Source of the DNA: Tautonia sociabilis
GTDB lineage: Bacteria > Planctomycetota > Planctomycetia > Isosphaerales > Isosphaeraceae
Direction of reading: 5' to 3'
DNA length: 64,000 bases
Assembly (NCBI RefSeq): GCF_003977685.1
Contig: NZ_RYZH01000018.1
Location: 1-64,000 of the forward strand
Below the pieces are notes generated by a model. It was not told where the DNA came from. It saw only the letters and a program-made list of their open reading frames with translations, and did not search any database. This document shows, piece after piece, positions 27,645 through 36,822 of the stretch. How positions within the stretch are numbered: position 1 is the first letter of the stretch; every line of letters begins with the position of its first letter. A program made the position numbers and the translations under genes.

Positions 27645-28874
27645 ATGGACGACTCCCCGAGCCTCCCGGAGGCCGGTCCCGGCGCCGGTCTCACCCTCTT
27701 CATCGACGCCAATCCCCTGGCCGATCGGCACCTGACCGGCATCGGCCGCTACACGGCCCGGATCGTGCTGGCGCTGTCGAGGCACGTCCCGCTTCGCTTC
27801 TTCTCCAACGGCAAGGAGCTGATCCTCGGCGGTCCGCTCGACCCGGACCCCGACCAGGACCTCGCCGAGCTGGGACGCCGCATCTGGAAGAGCCGAAGGG
27901 TGCCGCTCGGGCCTCCCCCGCCCCGGGGGGCCGGCGTCTTCGGCTGCCTGCGGCCGATCGAGCGTCACTTCCCCGTCGAGCTGAGCATCCTGCACGACTT
28001 CACTCCCCTGGTCGTTCCCTGGACGCATTCCGAGAAGACCCGGGGGATGTTCCGCGGCTTCTTCGCCAAGAGCCTGCTCTCGTCGGATCGCGCCCTGGCG
28101 GTCTCGCACGCCACGAAGGCGGACGCCGGCTGGCTGACCCCCTTCCCTCAGGACCGGATCGTCGTCTGCCCCTCCGGGCCGAGCCTCTGCGTGTCCCGCC
28201 ACGGCGACGACCGCCCCGTCGAGCGCCGGCCGAACGTCGGCCTGGTCGTCTCGACCCTGGAGCCGAGGAAGAACGCCTTCTTCCTGCTGGACTGGTTCCG
28301 GGAAACCCGGGTTCTGCCCCCCTCGAGCGAGCTCTGGTGGGTCGGGCCCCTCGGCTGGATGACCTCCCGGCGATCGCTGGAGCGGTACCGACGCCTCCCG
28401 AACGGCCGCCGGGTCCGCTTCCTCGGCGTGGTGCCCGACACGGAACTCTGCCGCCTCTACCGGACGGCCGGCTGGTCGATCTATCCGTCCCTCTACGAGG
28501 GCTTCGGCTTCCCCGTGCTCGACTCCCTCCGCCACGGCACCCCGGTCCTCGCCAGCTACAACAGTGCCCTGAAGGAGTTCGACACCCCCGGCATTTCGTT
28601 CTTCGACCCGGCAGACCCGTCCTCGGTCGACGAGGCCTGGCTCGCCTTCCAGGCCCGGGGTCCGGTCGACCTCGCGACGAAATCCCTCGACGAGCGCTAC
28701 AACTGGGACCGCGTCGCTCGGACGATCATCGACACCCTCTCGGAGGCCCTGGCCGAGAAGGAAGCAGCCGGATCGAGGCGGCATCGGGTCGACGCGCCCC
28801 CGCTTCCGGGGGCGGGGCCGATCGCCGGCCTCGCCACCGTTCCCCGAGGGACCGCCAGCTCCGTGATCCCCTGA
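27645..28874 (+). CDS. Glycosyltransferase family 4-like protein
   Basis: A 409-residue GT-B glycosyltransferase. The N-terminal acceptor part begins LTLFIDANPLADRHLTGIGRYTARIV; the donor-binding part holds VVSTLEPRKNAFFLLDWFRE and the family motif IYPSLYEGFGFPVLDSLRHGTPVLAS, where the EGFGFP glutamate is conserved in GT4 enzymes. It would transfer a sugar from a nucleotide donor, for instance in polysaccharide or glycoprotein synthesis. It stands alone rather than in a polysaccharide cluster. The start at 27645 gives a protein that begins just before the first beta strand. Confidence 0.88.
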   Translation: MDDSPSLPEAGPGAGLTLFIDANPLADRHLTGIGRYTARIVLALSRHVPLRFFSNGKELILGGPLDPDPDQDLAELGRRIWKSRRVPLGPPPPRGAGVFGCLRPIERHFPVELSILHDFTPLVVPWTHSEKTRGMFRGFFAKSLLSSDRALAVSHATKADAGWLTPFPQDRIVVCPSGPSLCVSRHGDDRPVERRPNVGLVVSTLEPRKNAFFLLDWFRETRVLPPSSELWWVGPLGWMTSRRSLERYRRLPNGRRVRFLGVVPDTELCRLYRTAGWSIYPSLYEGFGFPVLDSLRHGTPVLASYNSALKEFDTPGISFFDPADPSSVDEAWLAFQARGPVDLATKSLDERYNWDRVARTIIDTLSEALAEKEAAGSRRHRVDAPPLPGAGPIAGLATVPRGTASSVIP

Positions 28875-28887
28875 TCTCGTCCCCGAG

Positions 28888-29844
28888 TCAGTCCGCTGGG
28901 CGGCCCTGAGCGGCCGCCGAGGCGATGACCTCCCGGGCCCGGGACACGTCGATCCGCATCTGAGCCAGCAGCGGTTCGAGGCCGGCGAACGTCTCGGTCG
29001 GGCGGAGCCGGGCGAGCACATCGAGTTCGAGGCCTCGGCCGTACAGGTCGGCCTCGAAATCGAGCAGGTGGACCTCGACTGTGCGGATCTCGGCGCCGAA
29101 GGTGGCGTTCGGGCCGATGTGGACGGCGGAGGGGATCGGCCCCTCGCCGTCGTCGAGGAAACTGACCCCGGCGTACACCCCGTCGGCCGGGATGAGCGTG
29201 TCGATCCCGCCGAGATTGGCTGTGGGAACGCCGATCGCCCGGCCCCGGCCCGCTCCCCGAACGACCGTCCCCCGCAGCCGGTGCGGGCGCCCGAGCAGGG
29301 CGGCGGCCTCGTCCGCCTTGCCGTCGAGCAGTGCGTGCCGGATCCGGGTGGAGGAGACGATCCGGCCGTCCCGGTCGGCCGGCGGGGCGATCTCGAAGTG
29401 GAGGCCGGCCTCGGCGCACCAGTCGTCGAGCGTCTCCACCGTCCCGGCTCGATCTCGGCCGAAGCCGAAGGTTGGGCCCTCGACAATCCCGACCGCCTGG
29501 AACTGCTCCCGGATCACCCGGTCGAAGAACTCCCGAGCCGTCAGGCCCAGCAGCCAGGGGCCGGTCTTGAAGACGACGACCTCGTCGGCCCCCGCCCGTC
29601 GCATCAGCTCGACCTTGCGTCCGGTCCAGGTCAGCGGGGGAGGCGCCTGGTCGGGGCGGAGCAGGGCGATCGGGTGCGGGTCGAAGGTAAGGGCGACGGC
29701 CGGGGCGTCGAGCCGGCGGGCCATCCGGATCAGGCGATCGAGCAGAGCGACGTGCCCGAGGTGGACGCCGTCGAAGTTCCCGATCGAAATGACCGCTCGC
29801 CTCAGGCGATCGGGCACCGGCTCCAGACGGTCGACGATGAGCAC
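28888..29844 (-). CDS. ribF: Bifunctional riboflavin kinase/FAD synthetase
   Basis: A 318-residue RibF. The N-terminal FMN adenylyltransferase domain has ISIGNFDGVHLGHVAL, FDPHPIALL and SSTRIRHAL; the C-terminal riboflavin kinase domain has GRAIGVPTANLG and DGVYAGVSFLDDG, then a beta-barrel end with ATFGAEIRTVEVHLLDFEADLYG. It converts riboflavin to FMN and FAD in the cytoplasm. It starts at GTG with GAGGA 8 bases upstream and converges with the glycosyltransferase gene (gap 13 bases). Confidence 0.95.
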   Translation of the reverse strand: MLIVDRLEPVPDRLRRAVISIGNFDGVHLGHVALLDRLIRMARRLDAPAVALTFDPHPIALLRPDQAPPPLTWTGRKVELMRRAGADEVVVFKTGPWLLGLTAREFFDRVIREQFQAVGIVEGPTFGFGRDRAGTVETLDDWCAEAGLHFEIAPPADRDGRIVSSTRIRHALLDGKADEAAALLGRPHRLRGTVVRGAGRGRAIGVPTANLGGIDTLIPADGVYAGVSFLDDGEGPIPSAVHIGPNATFGAEIRTVEVHLLDFEADLYGRGLELDVLARLRPTETFAGLEPLLAQMRIDVSRAREVIASAAAQGRPAD

Positions 29845-30416
29845 CGAACGGGGTCCTCGTTGCGGGATCGAGCTTCGGGAGGGCGGGGAGGTCGGGGCCC
29901 GACCGGAGTGGGAGGCAAGGGGAGGTCCGTCGGCGGGGGCCGATCAGAAGGGCATTATCGCGGGCGTCGCCGAGGCCGGTCAATGCCGGCCGGTCGGGGG
30001 GAGCGGGGCGGGGAGGCCGATTCGGGCGGAAGGAACTGGTTTCCCAGACGGCTGCGTCGTAATAATTGGAGGGGCTTCGAGGGGCTCCCCTTTGAAAGGG
30101 GATCCCCGACCGAGATCCCTCGGTCCGGGGCGGTCGCCGGTCCTGGTGGCCGTCGCGGATCTCCCAGGCCCATCGCGACCGGCCCCCCCTCACGGGGAAG
30201 GCGCCTGGCGCGGCGATCACCAGAACGACCCGAAGGCCGGCCCTCGGTCCTCCCGATCCGGGGGAGCGCGACTGGGGCGCCGCCCGTCGTCCCCGGCCGG
30301 TCGGTCGGCCCCGGATCGACGCGGGTTCCCGAGCGGAGCCGGAGACCAGCGAGGCGGCCCCATCCGGCCCGACGGTCGGGCTCGGGCCGCGATCGGGCCA
30401 GTGCCCTGGGGGCGAG
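29845..30416. other. Intergenic region between ribF and copA
   Basis: About 570 bases upstream of both divergent genes, with no recognised frame. It holds an AT-rich patch GTAATAATTGG at about 30059-30069 and, beside it, the 17-base palindrome annotated separately. Confidence 0.5.
30086..30102. promoter_or_regulatory. Perfect 17-base palindrome upstream of copA
   Basis: TCCCCTTT-G-AAAGGGGA, two 8-base arms around a single base, 20 bases downstream of an AT-rich -10-like patch. It could be an operator or a short hairpin. A metal-responsive repressor controlling copA is a plausible but unproven reading. Confidence 0.45.
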
Positions 30417-33047
30417 ATGATCGAGACCGATGGCAAGCTCGTCCGCATGACGATCGCCGGCATGTCCTGCGACCATTGCGTCCGGACGGTCCGCAAGGCG
30501 ATCGAGTCCGTCCCCGGCGTCCGATCGGCGAGCGTCGACCTCGCCTCCGGTCGCGCCGAGGTCCGCGTCATCCCCGGCTGGGTCGACGAGCAGGGCCTGC
30601 GCTCCGCCGTCTCCCAGGCCGGCTACGAGGGGGAGATCGAGGCCTCCAGCGGGGAGGTCCCGGCCGCCGCCGACACCGCCGATGCCTCGGACGAGGACTC
30701 AGCCGGCTCGGGAGACGATTCGGAAGGGCCCCCACCTCGGCCTTCGCCAGCCAACGCCTCCGCCCCCCTCCCGCCGGTCGTCTCGATCGGGTCGATGCCG
30801 GGGGCCGATCGCGCCGGGGAGGCCCCCGATCTCCCGGTCGGGGCGGGCGAGCCTCGGGAGCTGGCGATCTCGGGGATGCATTGCGCCAGTTGCGTGGCCC
30901 GGGTCGAGCGTGCCCTGTCCGGGGTTCCGGGAGTCTCCGAGGCGAGGGTCAACCTGGCGACCGAGCGCGCCCGGGTCGTCGTCGACCCCTCCCGATTCGA
31001 CGAGCAGGCCCTCCGCCTCGCCGTCTCCGAGGCAGGCTATGACGCCCGTCCGGTCGAGGACGACGCCGATCCCTCGCGCGCCGCCGAGCGGATGCGCCGA
31101 GATCGGGAGGGTCGCGTCGCGTACTGGAGGCGCCGGCTGATCGTCGGGCTGGTGCTGGTCTCGCCGCTGGTTGTGCTTGGCCTGGGGCCCATGCTGCTCG
31201 GCGGGGCTTGGGCGCAGGCGCGGTGGATCGGCTGGGCGATGCTCCTTCCGGCGACGGTCCTCCAGGTCTACCTGGGGGGGCCGTATCTTGCCGGGGCGAT
31301 CGACCGCCTGCGGCACGGCTCGACGAACATGGATACCCTGGTCGCGCTGGGCACCTCGACCGCCTTCGGCTATAGCGTCTATCACCTCGCCGTTGGCGAC
31401 CATGAAGGCACGCACTTCTTCATGGACGCCGGCATCATCCTCACCCTGATCACCCTCGGATCGTTCCTAGAGGCTCGCTCCCGGGGGGCGGCCGGCCAGG
31501 CGATTGAGCGATTGCTCGACCTCGCCCCCAAGACCGCCCGAGTCGTCCGACCGGGGGGCCGGGAAGAGGACGTGCCCCTCGCCGACGTCGCGCTCGGAGA
31601 CGTGGTCCGCGTCCGCCCCGGAGAGTCGATTCCGGTCGACGGGGAGGTGATCGAGGGGGAATCGGACGTCGATGAGTCGATGTTGACCGGCGAGTCGCTG
31701 CCCGTGACCAAGCGGCCGGGAGACACCGTCGTCGGCGGCTCCCGGAACGCCGAGGGGACGATCCTCGTCCGGGCGACCCGGCTGGGTAAGGACAGCGCGC
31801 TGCAACAGATTGTCGAGCTGGTGCGCGAGGCGCAGGGCTCGAAGGCCGGCGTGCAGCGCCTGGCCGACCGGATCGCGTCGGTCTTCGTGCCGACCGTGCT
31901 GGTGATCGCCCTGATCACGCTGCTCGGCTGGGGCCTGGGGTCGGGAAGCTGGCGCGCCGGCGTGCTGAACGCGGCGGCCGTGCTCATCATCTCCTGCCCC
32001 TGTGCCCTTGGGCTTGCCACCCCGGTCGCCGTGGCCGTGGCCACCGGCCGAGGGGCCCGAGCGGGCCTGCTCGTGCGAGACGCCTCGGCGTTCGAGCGCA
32101 TGGATCGCATCGGCGCCGTCGTGCTGGACAAGACCGGCACCGTCACCGAGGGGAAGCCGACCGTCTCCGACGTGATCCTGCACGGTTCCCTCGACCGCGA
32201 CCGCCTTCTCCTGCTCGCCGGCGCCGCCGAGCGAGGCAGCGAGCACCCGGTCGCACATGCCCTTTCGGCCTTCGCCGACGGCCGGGAGATCGCCGTCGAC
32301 GGCTTCCGGGCGGTTCGGGGAGGCGGGGTTTCGGCGTCGGTCGACGGCCGGATGGTCCTTGTCGGCTCCGCCGCGTTCCTGGAAGGAAGGGGGATCGCCG
32401 TTCCCGATGTCGACGCGGGGGGTGTTGGACGCACCGTAGTCCACGTCGCCGTCGACGGCGCCCTCGCCGGTTCGATCGTGCTGGCCGACGCTCCCAAGCC
32501 CCACTCCCGGGAGGCCATCGACACCCTCCGCCGCCAGGGCATCGAGGTCTTCCTGCTGACCGGAGACGATCCCTCCCCCGCGCGAGCGGTGGCCGAGGCG
32601 GTCGGCATTCCTCCGCATCACGTTTTCGCCCGGGTCCTCCCAGACGAGAAGGCGAGCAAGGTCGCGGCGCTCCGCATGGCGGAGGGAGGGCGAGCGCGTC
32701 GCGTGGCGATGGTCGGCGACGGCATCAACGACGCCCCCGCCCTGGCCGCCGCCGATGTCGGCATCGCGCTCGGCACCGGCACCGACGTGGCCAAAGCCGC
32801 CGCCGATGTGGTGATCGCCACCGGCGACCTCCGCGGCGTCCCCCGAGCCCTCGCCCTCGGCCGAGCCACGCTCCGGGCGATCCGGCAGAACCTCTTCTGG
32901 GCGTTCTTCTACAACGCCGTGGGCATCCCCGTCGCCGCCCTGGGGCTCTTCGGAGCCTATGGCCCGATGGTCGCCGCCCTGGCGATGTCGCTCAGCTCCG
33001 TCACGGTCGTCACCCGGGCCCGCCTGATCAACCTCTCCCCGATCTGA
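30417..33047 (+). CDS. copA: Copper-translocating P1B-type ATPase
   Basis: An 876-residue heavy-metal ATPase. Two HMA domains are present with metal-binding CxxC motifs at C18-C21 (GMSCDHC) and C156-C159 (GMHCASC), separated by an acidic, proline-rich linker. Eight membrane helices follow; the transport site is CPC at 527-529 ([11 protein letters not shown]), the class 1B-1 Cu(I) signature. The phosphorylation site is D571 in DKTGT, then the HP motif (SEHPVAHAL) and hinge ([10 protein letters not shown]). The C-terminal [12 protein letters not shown] and MSLSSVTVV are the helix 7/8 copper ligands. It exports Cu(I) from the cytoplasm. Confidence 0.97.
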   Translation: MIETDGKLVRMTIAGMSCDHCVRTVRKAIESVPGVRSASVDLASGRAEVRVIPGWVDEQGLRSAVSQAGYEGEIEASSGEVPAAADTADASDEDSAGSGDDSEGPPPRPSPANASAPLPPVVSIGSMPGADRAGEAPDLPVGAGEPRELAISGMHCASCVARVERALSGVPGVSEARVNLATERARVVVDPSRFDEQALRLAVSEAGYDARPVEDDADPSRAAERMRRDREGRVAYWRRRLIVGLVLVSPLVVLGLGPMLLGGAWAQARWIGWAMLLPATVLQVYLGGPYLAGAIDRLRHGSTNMDTLVALGTSTAFGYSVYHLAVGDHEGTHFFMDAGIILTLITLGSFLEARSRGAAGQAIERLLDLAPKTARVVRPGGREEDVPLADVALGDVVRVRPGESIPVDGEVIEGESDVDESMLTGESLPVTKRPGDTVVGGSRNAEGTILVRATRLGKDSALQQIVELVREAQGSKAGVQRLADRIASVFVPTVLVIALITLLGWGLGSGSWRAGVLNAAAVLIISCPCALGLATPVAVAVATGRGARAGLLVRDASAFERMDRIGAVVLDKTGTVTEGKPTVSDVILHGSLDRDRLLLLAGAAERGSEHPVAHALSAFADGREIAVDGFRAVRGGGVSASVDGRMVLVGSAAFLEGRGIAVPDVDAGGVGRTVVHVAVDGALAGSIVLADAPKPHSREAIDTLRRQGIEVFLLTGDDPSPARAVAEAVGIPPHHVFARVLPDEKASKVAALRMAEGGRARRVAMVGDGINDAPALAAADVGIALGTGTDVAKAAADVVIATGDLRGVPRALALGRATLRAIRQNLFWAFFYNAVGIPVAALGLFGAYGPMVAALAMSLSSVTVVTRARLINLSPI

Positions 33048-33264
33048 TCTCCCCCCCAAGCGACTCCCCCGCCTCCACAGCCCTCCTCCCCGCCCTGACG
33101 GCATGACGCGAGGGGACCGGTCGTGTCGGATCCGGATCGACCGATCGAACCCGGATGGAATTCCCCTCGGGATGGATGATTCGGATGGGTGGCTGCTCCT
33201 CGCTCCGAGATGGGCCCTGGTCGTGTGCTGAATCGGCTGGGGGGTCGATCCGAGCCCCGCGTAG

Positions 33265-33471
33265 GCCGGCGGCGGGTTTCGTCACCTCGGCGCCTTCGGC
33301 GAAACCGACGATCGCTCTGGGGCGATCCAGCAGGACCCGATCACGATCCCCGAGGTCCACGCCACGATCCACGCGGCCCTCGGGATCGATCCCTCGAAGT
33401 CGCTGATAGGAGGGCCCCGCCCCGTGCCGATCACCGACGGCGGCCACCCGAGTCGGGCCCTCTTCTCCTGA
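33265..33471 (+). pseudogene. Relic of the C terminus of a DUF1501 gene
   Basis: The frame ending at TGA 33469-33471 encodes about 66 residues beginning GFRHLGAFGETDDRSG, continuing PITIPEVHATIHAALGIDPS and ending GGPRPVPITDGGHPSRALFS. This is the recognisable end of DUF1501 proteins (HATI/L..LGID, then GRPVPITDGG). Upstream, the frame is closed by a stop at 33262-33264 and no other DUF1501 part is visible, so it is a decayed or truncated copy. It lies between copA and the PEP-CTERM gene. Confidence 0.65.
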
Positions 33472-33500
33472 GGGATCCCAGGCGTCCTCTCCCGGCGCAA

Positions 33501-33530
33501 GAGGCGACAACCATCGGTGGTTGCCGCCTC
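33501..33530. terminator. Hairpin between convergent DUF1501 relic and PEP-CTERM gene
   Basis: GAGGCGACAACCA pairs with TGGTTGCCGCCTC (12 of 13 positions) around a TCGG loop. It lacks a strong T-run on either side, but its place 21 bases from the 3' end of the PEP-CTERM gene suggests a terminator. Confidence 0.55.
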
Positions 33531-33551
33531 ATGCCCGGCTCCACCTTCGTA

Positions 33552-34262
33552 TCAGCCTGCCGAGACCGGCGGCCTCGCCGGGCGTCGCGAACGTCGGATC
33601 GATCGCCAGGCGACCACCGCCGCTCCGAGGCCGAGCGTGACCAGCGCCGTCGGCTCGGGGACCGCCGATCCCACATACCCGTAGATCGGATTCAACCGGG
33701 ACGGCATCGAGCCGGCCGGCAGGAGGAACTGCGGCGCGAGGATTTGCAGGTCCTCCAGGCGGAACGGCGGAGTCCCGATCGGCGAGCCGATCTGAGAAAC
33801 CGACTTCACCGAGGCGAGCAGGCCCCGTCCCGGGGTGTTGGACAGCTCGCCGTCGAGCACGCCGTCGATCCGGATCCGGGAGATCGCCTGACCGGCGTAG
33901 GGATCCCCGAACACGTTCAGGGTGATGGAGAACGGCAGGGCGTCGAACTCCCGGGCCTTGCCGGGAGAAAGGCCGCTCACCTGGAACGCGCCGAGGGAGA
34001 AGACCCCCGGCGCATAGAAGACGCCCGCCGGCGCCGACGATGACCACGAGCCGCCAATCCCCTCGAAGCCGATGAACTCCGCCGAGCCATCGCCCGGCGT
34101 TCCGATCGTCCCCGAGGTCGAGTAGTAAACCGCCCGTTGCTCCACCTTCGGCTCGATGGCGGAGGCCCTGGCCCGGTTGTCCGTCGCGATGCCCATCCCA
34201 ATGCCGGCGATCATCAGGGCCAGGCTCAGCCGCCCCGGCCGGCCACGCTTCAGGGTGCCCAT
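33552..34262 (-). CDS. PEP-CTERM sorting-domain protein
   Basis: A 236-residue exported protein. The signal peptide region is RLSLALMIAGIGMGIATDNRARASA. The body is beta-rich and lacks known domains. The C terminus has the sorting signal: SAVPEPTALVTLGLGAAVVAW followed by a basic cluster RSIRRSRR, which is the PEP motif, helix and positive tail recognised by exosortase/EpsH. No exosortase is in this window. GAGGA precedes the ATG at 34262. Confidence 0.88.
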   Translation of the reverse strand: MGTLKRGRPGRLSLALMIAGIGMGIATDNRARASAIEPKVEQRAVYYSTSGTIGTPGDGSAEFIGFEGIGGSWSSSAPAGVFYAPGVFSLGAFQVSGLSPGKAREFDALPFSITLNVFGDPYAGQAISRIRIDGVLDGELSNTPGRGLLASVKSVSQIGSPIGTPPFRLEDLQILAPQFLLPAGSMPSRLNPIYGYVGSAVPEPTALVTLGLGAAVVAWRSIRRSRRPARPPVSAG

Positions 34263-34491
34263 CCGTGCGTTCCTCAAGGCTCCAGCGCAAGTGACGCCCG
34301 CCTCGATGCGGACGTCGGTGCGAGGATGGTCTTCCCAAATCCTCCGGGTCGTGTCCAGGGGACTTTTCGAGGAAACGACGAGGAGGAGGACGGCCTCCGA
34401 TCGGGTCGGGAATGGGGAGGGCCGGACGGCCCAAGCCGAAGGGCCGAGGGGAACGACCGGGATGAGGTTCGCCCCCCGGCTGCGGAGCCGG

Positions 34492-35532
34492 TCACTCGGG
34501 GGAGAACTCCTCCCGGATGAAGGTGGCGACCTCGTCCCAGCGGGAGGCGGCAGCCTCGAAGTCGACGGCCATGGCCTTGACGGTGGCCGGCGTCTCGACT
34601 CGGGCGGAGGCCTCGGTCCCCAGGAGGATCGGGATCTGGGCGCTGGGGCCGGCGGCCAGGGTGGCCTCAACCTCGGAGCTGAGCAGGGCGCTCGCCAGGT
34701 CGGCGGCGGCCTCGGGGTGAGGAGCTCCCTTCATCAGGGCGATCGTGTTCGGAATGAAGAGGGTCCCGAGGCCGTCCTCTCCCTGGTCGGGGTAGATGAT
34801 GGCGACCGGGGCCCCAAGCTCCTCGATCATGACCATCGCGTCGTCGGTGTCGGTTAGGCCGAAGGCGAGCCGGCCGGACGCGACGTCCTGGGCGACCTGC
34901 TTGTTGCCGGAGAGGACCTTCACGTCGTTGGCCTTCAGGTCGAGGAAGTAGCGCTTCGCCTCCTCGTCTCCCCAGGCCTCGAACAGGCAGGCGGCGTGCG
35001 AGGCGGTGGTGCCGAACAGGGGCTTGGCGATGCCGACCTTGCCCGTCCACTTCGGGTCGGCCAGATCCCGGATCCCGGTCGGGCGGTCGTCCTCGGGGAC
35101 GAGCTCGGTGTTGACAATCAGGATCCGAGCCCGGGCGGCGAACCCGTACCAGGAGCCGTCCGAGGCCCGGTACGGCTCGGGGATCGCGTCGGCATGCTCG
35201 GGAGTGAACGGGGAGAGCAGGCCGAGCTGCTGGAGGCGCAGGGTGTTGAGGATCTCGTTGTTCCAGAAGAGGTCCGCCCGGGGCCGGTCGGCCTCGGCGA
35301 TCAGGGCGTTGGTCAGGCCGACGGTCTTGGTGCTCTCCACGTCGTACCGGGCGTCGACCTGGACGCCAGTCTCCTTGGCATAGGCGTCGAGGATCGGCTC
35401 GGAGAACTCGCGGTCCAGGGCGGTGTAGACCACCACGCGGTCTTCCGCCGGGGAAGCGGAGCCGGTCCCTTCCGGGGAGGAGCAGCCGGCCAACGCGGCC
35501 GGCAGGGCGATCAGGAGGAGGCGGCGGGTCAT
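34492..35532 (-). CDS. Iron(III)-type ABC transporter substrate-binding lipoprotein
   Basis: A 346-residue periplasmic binding protein of the FbpA/extracellular solute-binding type 1 family. The lipobox is LAGC with the lipidated cysteine C17. Family marks are VVVYTALDREFSEPILDAYAKETGV, ADLFWNNEILNT, and GLTDTDDAMV. Such proteins usually bind Fe(III), sometimes thiamine or other ligands, and hand it to an ABC permease. No permease or ATPase gene is adjacent: the neighbours are the PEP-CTERM and NHL-repeat genes, both on the same strand. Confidence 0.87.
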   Translation of the reverse strand: MTRRLLLIALPAALAGCSSPEGTGSASPAEDRVVVYTALDREFSEPILDAYAKETGVQVDARYDVESTKTVGLTNALIAEADRPRADLFWNNEILNTLRLQQLGLLSPFTPEHADAIPEPYRASDGSWYGFAARARILIVNTELVPEDDRPTGIRDLADPKWTGKVGIAKPLFGTTASHAACLFEAWGDEEAKRYFLDLKANDVKVLSGNKQVAQDVASGRLAFGLTDTDDAMVMIEELGAPVAIIYPDQGEDGLGTLFIPNTIALMKGAPHPEAAADLASALLSSEVEATLAAGPSAQIPILLGTEASARVETPATVKAMAVDFEAAASRWDEVATFIREEFSPE

Positions 35533-35742
35533 CTCGGGGAGACTCCGGCAGGGGAAAGGGACAGGCAGTGACCGACCGGCCGGGGAGTCGCAACGTTCGG
35601 TTGCAGGGTCAGGGCGATTCGTCCCGGGACCGGCCGGGGGTCCTCGCCCCGAGTCTGATCGTCGGGCGTCGTCGAGTCAACGAATTCCCTCGGAGGAGGC
35701 GGCAGCCGGCGCTCGGGCCGGCCGCCGCCGTCACGGGGAGGA

Positions 35743-36822
35743 TCAGGAGCGCTTGCGGAGCTTGGTGAGCCGACCGGGGCGGACCCATTCGGCGACGAAG
35801 ATGTTGCCCTCGGCGTCGAAGCAGGCGTCGTGCGGGTGGACGAAGCGGCCGGGGCGCCAGCGATCGGGCTCGACCCGGACCGTGAAGCCGTCGAGGACCT
35901 CGGCGGTCCAGTCGGGGTCGTAACCCAGGTGGCTGATGACGTTGTTCTCTCGGTCGAACAGGCTGACCCGGGCGTGGAGGTCGGGGACGAGGAGGACGTC
36001 TCCCCGGATGTCGAAGTGGGCGGGGAAGGAAACCTCGTCGACGATCGCCTTGAACGCTCCGTCGGGGGAGAAGTACTGGAGGCGGGCGTTGGCGCGGTCG
36101 GCGACGACGACGTCGGCCTCCCGGCCGGGGCGGTCATCGAACCAGATGCCGTGCGGGGTGCGCATCTTGCCGGGCTCGGTGCCGGTGCCTCCCCAGGTGC
36201 GGACCCATTCGCCGTTCTTGTCGTACTGATGGATGTAGTTCGAGCCGTAGCCGTCGCCGACGTAAAACCCGCCATCGGGGGAGAAGGCGACGTTGGTCGG
36301 GCTGAAGCGGGCCTCGGGATCGGCGTAGACGCCGGGCTCCTCGGGCTTCTCCTTGATCCAGACGACCTCCCCCTTGAGGTCGGTCTTCACGACGAGGTTG
36401 ACCGGGAACATGAAGGCCAGATAGAGGAACTCCTGGCCCCCCTCCTCCCGGATGTCGATGCCGTGGCCGCCGCCGTGCCACCGCTTGCCGAAGGAGCGGA
36501 CGAACGTGCCGTCGGGGTCGAAGACGACGATCGTGTCCTGGGCCATCGCGTCGGACGACGGCCGATCCGGGCCGGCGCGGTGGGTGACGTAGATCAGGCC
36601 GTCGCGGTCGACGGCGACGCCGTGCGTCTCGTACCACTCGATGTGATCGGGAACCTTCCCCCAGCCGTGGAGGCACTCATACTGGTATTCGCCCGAGCCG
36701 ACCACGGGCAGCGGGCCGTCCTGGTCGTCGGCGGCCCGGGAGAACCGAGCGGCGGCGGCGCAGAGGCCAGCGGCTCCCGCGGCCTTGAGGAACGATCGGC
36801 GATTCGGGTTCGATCCGGTCAT
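35743..36822 (-). CDS. NHL-repeat beta-propeller protein, Tat-exported
   Basis: A 359-residue exported protein. The Tat signal is NRRSFLKAAGAAGLCAAAARFSRA. The rest is made of NHL/SMP-30-like blades: ETHGVAVDRDGLIYVTHRAG, TIVVFDPDGTFVRSFGKRW, SPTNVAFSPDGGFYVGDGYG, TPHGIWFDDRPGREADVVVADRANARLQYFSPDG, and FVHPHDACFDAEGNIFVAEW. This predicts a six-bladed propeller, a fold used in binding proteins, lyases and lactonases. The function cannot be specified. Start chosen at 36822 because of the Tat motif and GGAGG upstream. Confidence 0.88.
   Translation of the reverse strand: MTGSNPNRRSFLKAAGAAGLCAAAARFSRAADDQDGPLPVVGSGEYQYECLHGWGKVPDHIEWYETHGVAVDRDGLIYVTHRAGPDRPSSDAMAQDTIVVFDPDGTFVRSFGKRWHGGGHGIDIREEGGQEFLYLAFMFPVNLVVKTDLKGEVVWIKEKPEEPGVYADPEARFSPTNVAFSPDGGFYVGDGYGSNYIHQYDKNGEWVRTWGGTGTEPGKMRTPHGIWFDDRPGREADVVVADRANARLQYFSPDGAFKAIVDEVSFPAHFDIRGDVLLVPDLHARVSLFDRENNVISHLGYDPDWTAEVLDGFTVRVEPDRWRPGRFVHPHDACFDAEGNIFVAEWVRPGRLTKLRKRS

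Noticed and set aside
27348..29486. Extension of the Kef-type antiporter frame to a protein of about 1390 residues
   Set aside because: The extra ~710 residues are antisense to the glycosyltransferase and overlap ribF; the family starts at the membrane helices and the ATG at 27347.
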